Assembly: GCF_022201045.2 (NCBI RefSeq)
Contig: NC_068556.1
Span: forward strand, 24,595,501-24,659,500
Origin: Citrus sinensis
Lineage: Eukaryota; Streptophyta; Magnoliopsida; Sapindales; Rutaceae
Direction of reading: 5' to 3'
DNA: 64,000 nucleotides
Under the pieces are notes generated by a model. It was not told where the DNA came from. It was given only the letters and a program-made list of their open reading frames with translations, and ran no database searches. A program made the position numbers and the translations under genes. Below are positions 61,100 through 64,000 of the stretch, in pieces. Position 1 is the first letter of the stretch, and each line of letters begins with the position of its first letter.

Positions 61100-63406
61100 G
61101 AGTTTCCATTGTGGGTATCCACAAATTTGTAAGAAAAAAATGAAGTTGTCAGTGTTAGGTAACAAGTAAAGAAATGCCTCACATTATATATCAGTGAACG
61201 AGAAGCATACATAAGAGAGAGTTTGAAGCCTTCGTTGCCGTTTCTTTAAAATTCAAATTAAAAAAAATACTATTTTTCATTCTTGATAGTGACAAATAAT
61301 CAGAACCTTTGGAATATTGAAAGCATTTTTCCTGAAATTATAATTTTATCAAAGTCACAAAAAAAAAGAAACTTTTGCAGTCAACATTAATTAATATATA
61401 ATTAAAAATTAATACAATCAAAATGATGTGGATTATGATTACAGGAAAGAAGTAACCAGCGTGATAAGCGTAAGTTAGAGAAAAGGTTAAATTAAAAGGT
61501 CAAATTGAACAGACTCGACACCTAATTTACTCAAAACTCATAATGAAATTTCTCAAAAAAATTTCCCTAGAGTCCTGTGAAGTTTCACTTTTTTCAATAC
61601 ACAATGCGTTTGCTAGCGAAATTGGAAACTTGGTATTAACATAATAATAATAATATAGTTTAGAATAGGATTAGGACGTTAGAGTCAAAGAAACAGATTG
61701 GCCACCACCCCGCATACCAGGTTTTGTGATTGACTTATGTGCCCAAAAATGACCCATCAGTCATCATCTTTGGTTTTGCCCTTTTTTGTGGGGAAGAAAA
61801 TTGAGATGCGGAAATGTGAATATATTTACTGAAGGGTTTGAAATGAAATGAAATGAACATCGAAGAATCAACAACAGTCCCCACCACCAAACAACCCAAA
61901 AATACAAAAAGAAAATTTACATCAGATTTTCACTGCCTTCTCAAGTTCTTATCATTTATTTTAATGGGTATAAGTTGTAACGGGTGAAAATTCCCATAAA
62001 AGGAATCATATTTTATTCATTGTTGGTATTGAGAGGCAAATACTAGAATCAACCAGATACAAATAATTCAGAGTCAGAAAAAGTGCTTTGTCATCCTTGG
62101 ACATTTAACTAACTACTCTGCATTTTATCATTTACTGGCTTAGTCTTTTGGTGGTGGTCCTGGATTGCTTATAATTAGGACAAAATATTATCTTGTCTAC
62201 GAAAGTCCTCAATATCATTGTGTGAGACGCCAAGGAAAGTGTATATTACATGCAAGGAAGAAAAAGAAAAATCGAAAAAAGAAAAAAAAAAAAAAAAAAA
62301 CACAGAGGCTGTCTAGTATTTGTCTTAATGAATATTTAGACTTTTATTGTTTTTAAAATGAACATTTAAAGCCCACTATCCTTTTGTCAGTGAATTTTAG
62401 CTATTCAAAGGAAGAAGAAAGGGGAATTAATATCATCATTTTCAATTTTCATATAAATAAACAGAATTCACTAACAAAAGAGGATTTGATATCCAATTCT
62501 GAAACAGTTGAAATTCACCATCCATTCTAAAATGCTTGTGATACTACTACTAGAACGTAGCTTGAGGGACTGGTTATACAATGATGTATATTTAGAGCAA
62601 TCTTGTTCTACCTTTTTTTTTTATAATTTTTTTTTTCAAAACTTAGCAGCTGATATGGGTCCATTGCAGCCTCAACTTCCTGCAAACCAGAGCCTACATG
62701 TCAGATTGCTTCACATTTCAAACTGCGGATCAATAGTCAGAAGACTCCATTATAGATGAAGCCCACCAGCACCATCATCATCATCATCAATATTATTATT
62801 GTCAATAATAAGACATTTCTCCGTTACAAGCCATGTGTGTGTGTGTATAATCTACGCACCACATAAAAGATGGCACATGTCATTATGTCTACAAGTTTAA
62901 GAAATATGATCACCGAGAGATCACGAAACTAGCCAAAGTTCTCTTTCTGTTATTACAATTGTATTTTGATGATTCGGTCAAAGAATGTGTGTTATTTAGT
63001 TTTTTTTTTTTTTTTTTTGGGGGGGGGTCTTGATAATGACCTAACTTTTTAATTAAATGGTGCTTTATAGTTGTCTTAAATAACTCTGGCAATTGCTTTA
63101 CAGTCACTTCAATACTTATCTGGAACATCTATACAACAGGCCCCCACCAGAAAGAAAAAACTGAACAAAATAGGCTGTCTAAATGCTACTTTTAAGCTTA
63201 AAAGTGAGTTCAAAGTGGAGATTATAATTAATGTAAGTATGGTATAATTACATCGAATCCAAGGAGGGTTTTGTTCGAAAAACTTCAGATTTACGACACA
63301 TGCATGTTAGCGCAGCAGAAGCAGCATCAGCATTGCACCTCTTCAAGTACTCGTCAATACATATATATATATATCAATTGTTCAGCGGTGCAGACACCGA
63401 CAGATG

Positions 63407-63448
<42 letters not shown>

Positions 63449-63954
63449 GCAAGCAAGCAAGCAAGCAAGCGCGCGATTGTATATATTTATAGATGCACAA
63501 AATGATCTTCTGCTAATATATCGATATATGTTGCTGTTTTTACAAAGCAGTTGCTATATATATGCTGCCAAAACACAAAATCAAATTGTAGGATGCTGCC
63601 CATTTGATCATTAAGAATTGACACTTTAATAAAGAATTTTACTTTAACGTAGTTTCGGGCACGCAACAAATTTGACAACTTCGATTTATGAGTAAGCGTG
63701 CTCCATACATTATTCCCCATTTTAAAATTACAACTCAAATTACTGAAAAAAACCATGGTCTGGTATTCAAATTGTTTCGCAAATATGTGGACACATGTAT
63801 TCTTCTTATAGAATCATTTACCAAGCACATCTATTTAAGAATAGGATAAAATGATTTTGGTGCTGTATATATTAATTAAAGGAACATGAGTCAACTTCAG
63901 CCTTGAATTTGGTTCAGAAGTATAATATGCCAATTAAAACAAGACGGTACTCAC
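61100..63954. other. Intergenic, repeats only
   Basis: Upstream of the receptor-like kinase. AT-rich, with an A-rich run at 62282-62300, a T-run then G-run at about 63000-63027, TA runs at about 63360-63374 and 63409-63439, and a (CAAG)n run at about 63447-63470. No coding fragment was recognised. Confidence 0.5.
63447..63470. repeat. (CAAG)n microsatellite
   Basis: About five to six CAAG units directly after a TA/CA dinucleotide run. Confidence 0.9.
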
Positions 63955-64000
63955 GGTAGTCTCATTTAGGTTCCTCACCTGCCTTTCATATGTCGTTCGC
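63955..64000 (-). CDS. Possible exon of a gene continuing past the right edge
   Basis: On the minus strand an open stretch reading RTTYERQVRNLNETT ends at a good splice donor (ACC|GTGAGT). Only 46 bases are visible, so the family cannot be named and this may be chance. Confidence 0.25.

Overview
The window is eukaryotic nuclear DNA from a flowering plant. Its genes are intron-rich with GT/AG borders, and the spacers are AT-rich with SSRs, MITEs and a SINE. The families are plant-specific: SWEET, SBP-box, PDR-type ABCG, PPR, PTI1. Gene structure and protein resemblance point to a eudicot tree, possibly a rosid such as Citrus; this is an impression and was not checked by any search.

Layout. 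1-1257 (-): SWEET sugar transporter lacking its 3' end, with a one-base lesion in exon 2. 1704-1890 (+): MATH-domain relic. 3220-4611 (-): complete five-exon ATG8i gene. 6051-11810: a 5.8-kb Mutator-like element with long terminal inverted repeats and two convergent genes, an intact FAR1/MuDR-type transposase (-) and a small GRF zinc-finger protein with a C-terminal membrane segment (+). 11958-12146: tRNA-derived SINE. 13938-15101 (+): S-adenosylmethionine synthetase, ending early at a TAG. A relic of the same gene's 3' end at 17010-17186 keeps TGG there. 19676-19853: MITE with a perfect 8-bp target duplication. 19957-26523 (+): 24-exon ABCG30-like PDR transporter with one frameshift. 26780-26851 (-): tRNA-Gly(TCC). 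27272-31034 (-): decayed inverted second copy of the transporter that lost its middle exons and carries a 70-bp minisatellite. 31936-33634 (+): chloroplast PPR protein. 36173-41661 (-): ten-exon SPL1/SPL12-class SBP transcription factor. 46896-47882: hAT deletion derivative with perfect target duplication. 52519-54751 (+): PTI1-like kinase with HRN in place of HRD. 57616-60211 (-): membrane-anchored receptor-like kinase. A possible exon of another gene touches the right edge.

The host genes are an ordinary chromosomal mix with no operon logic. The most unusual pieces are the two-gene MULE with its GRF/membrane accessory protein, the AACGG-palindrome minisatellite, and three single-position lesions in otherwise intact host genes (SWEET, SAM synthetase, ABCG30). 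Each lesion could be a real allele or an assembly error. Coordinates of multi-exon genes are the coding span, with exon borders in the evidence. Splice sites were placed by eye from GT/AG signals and reading-frame continuity.
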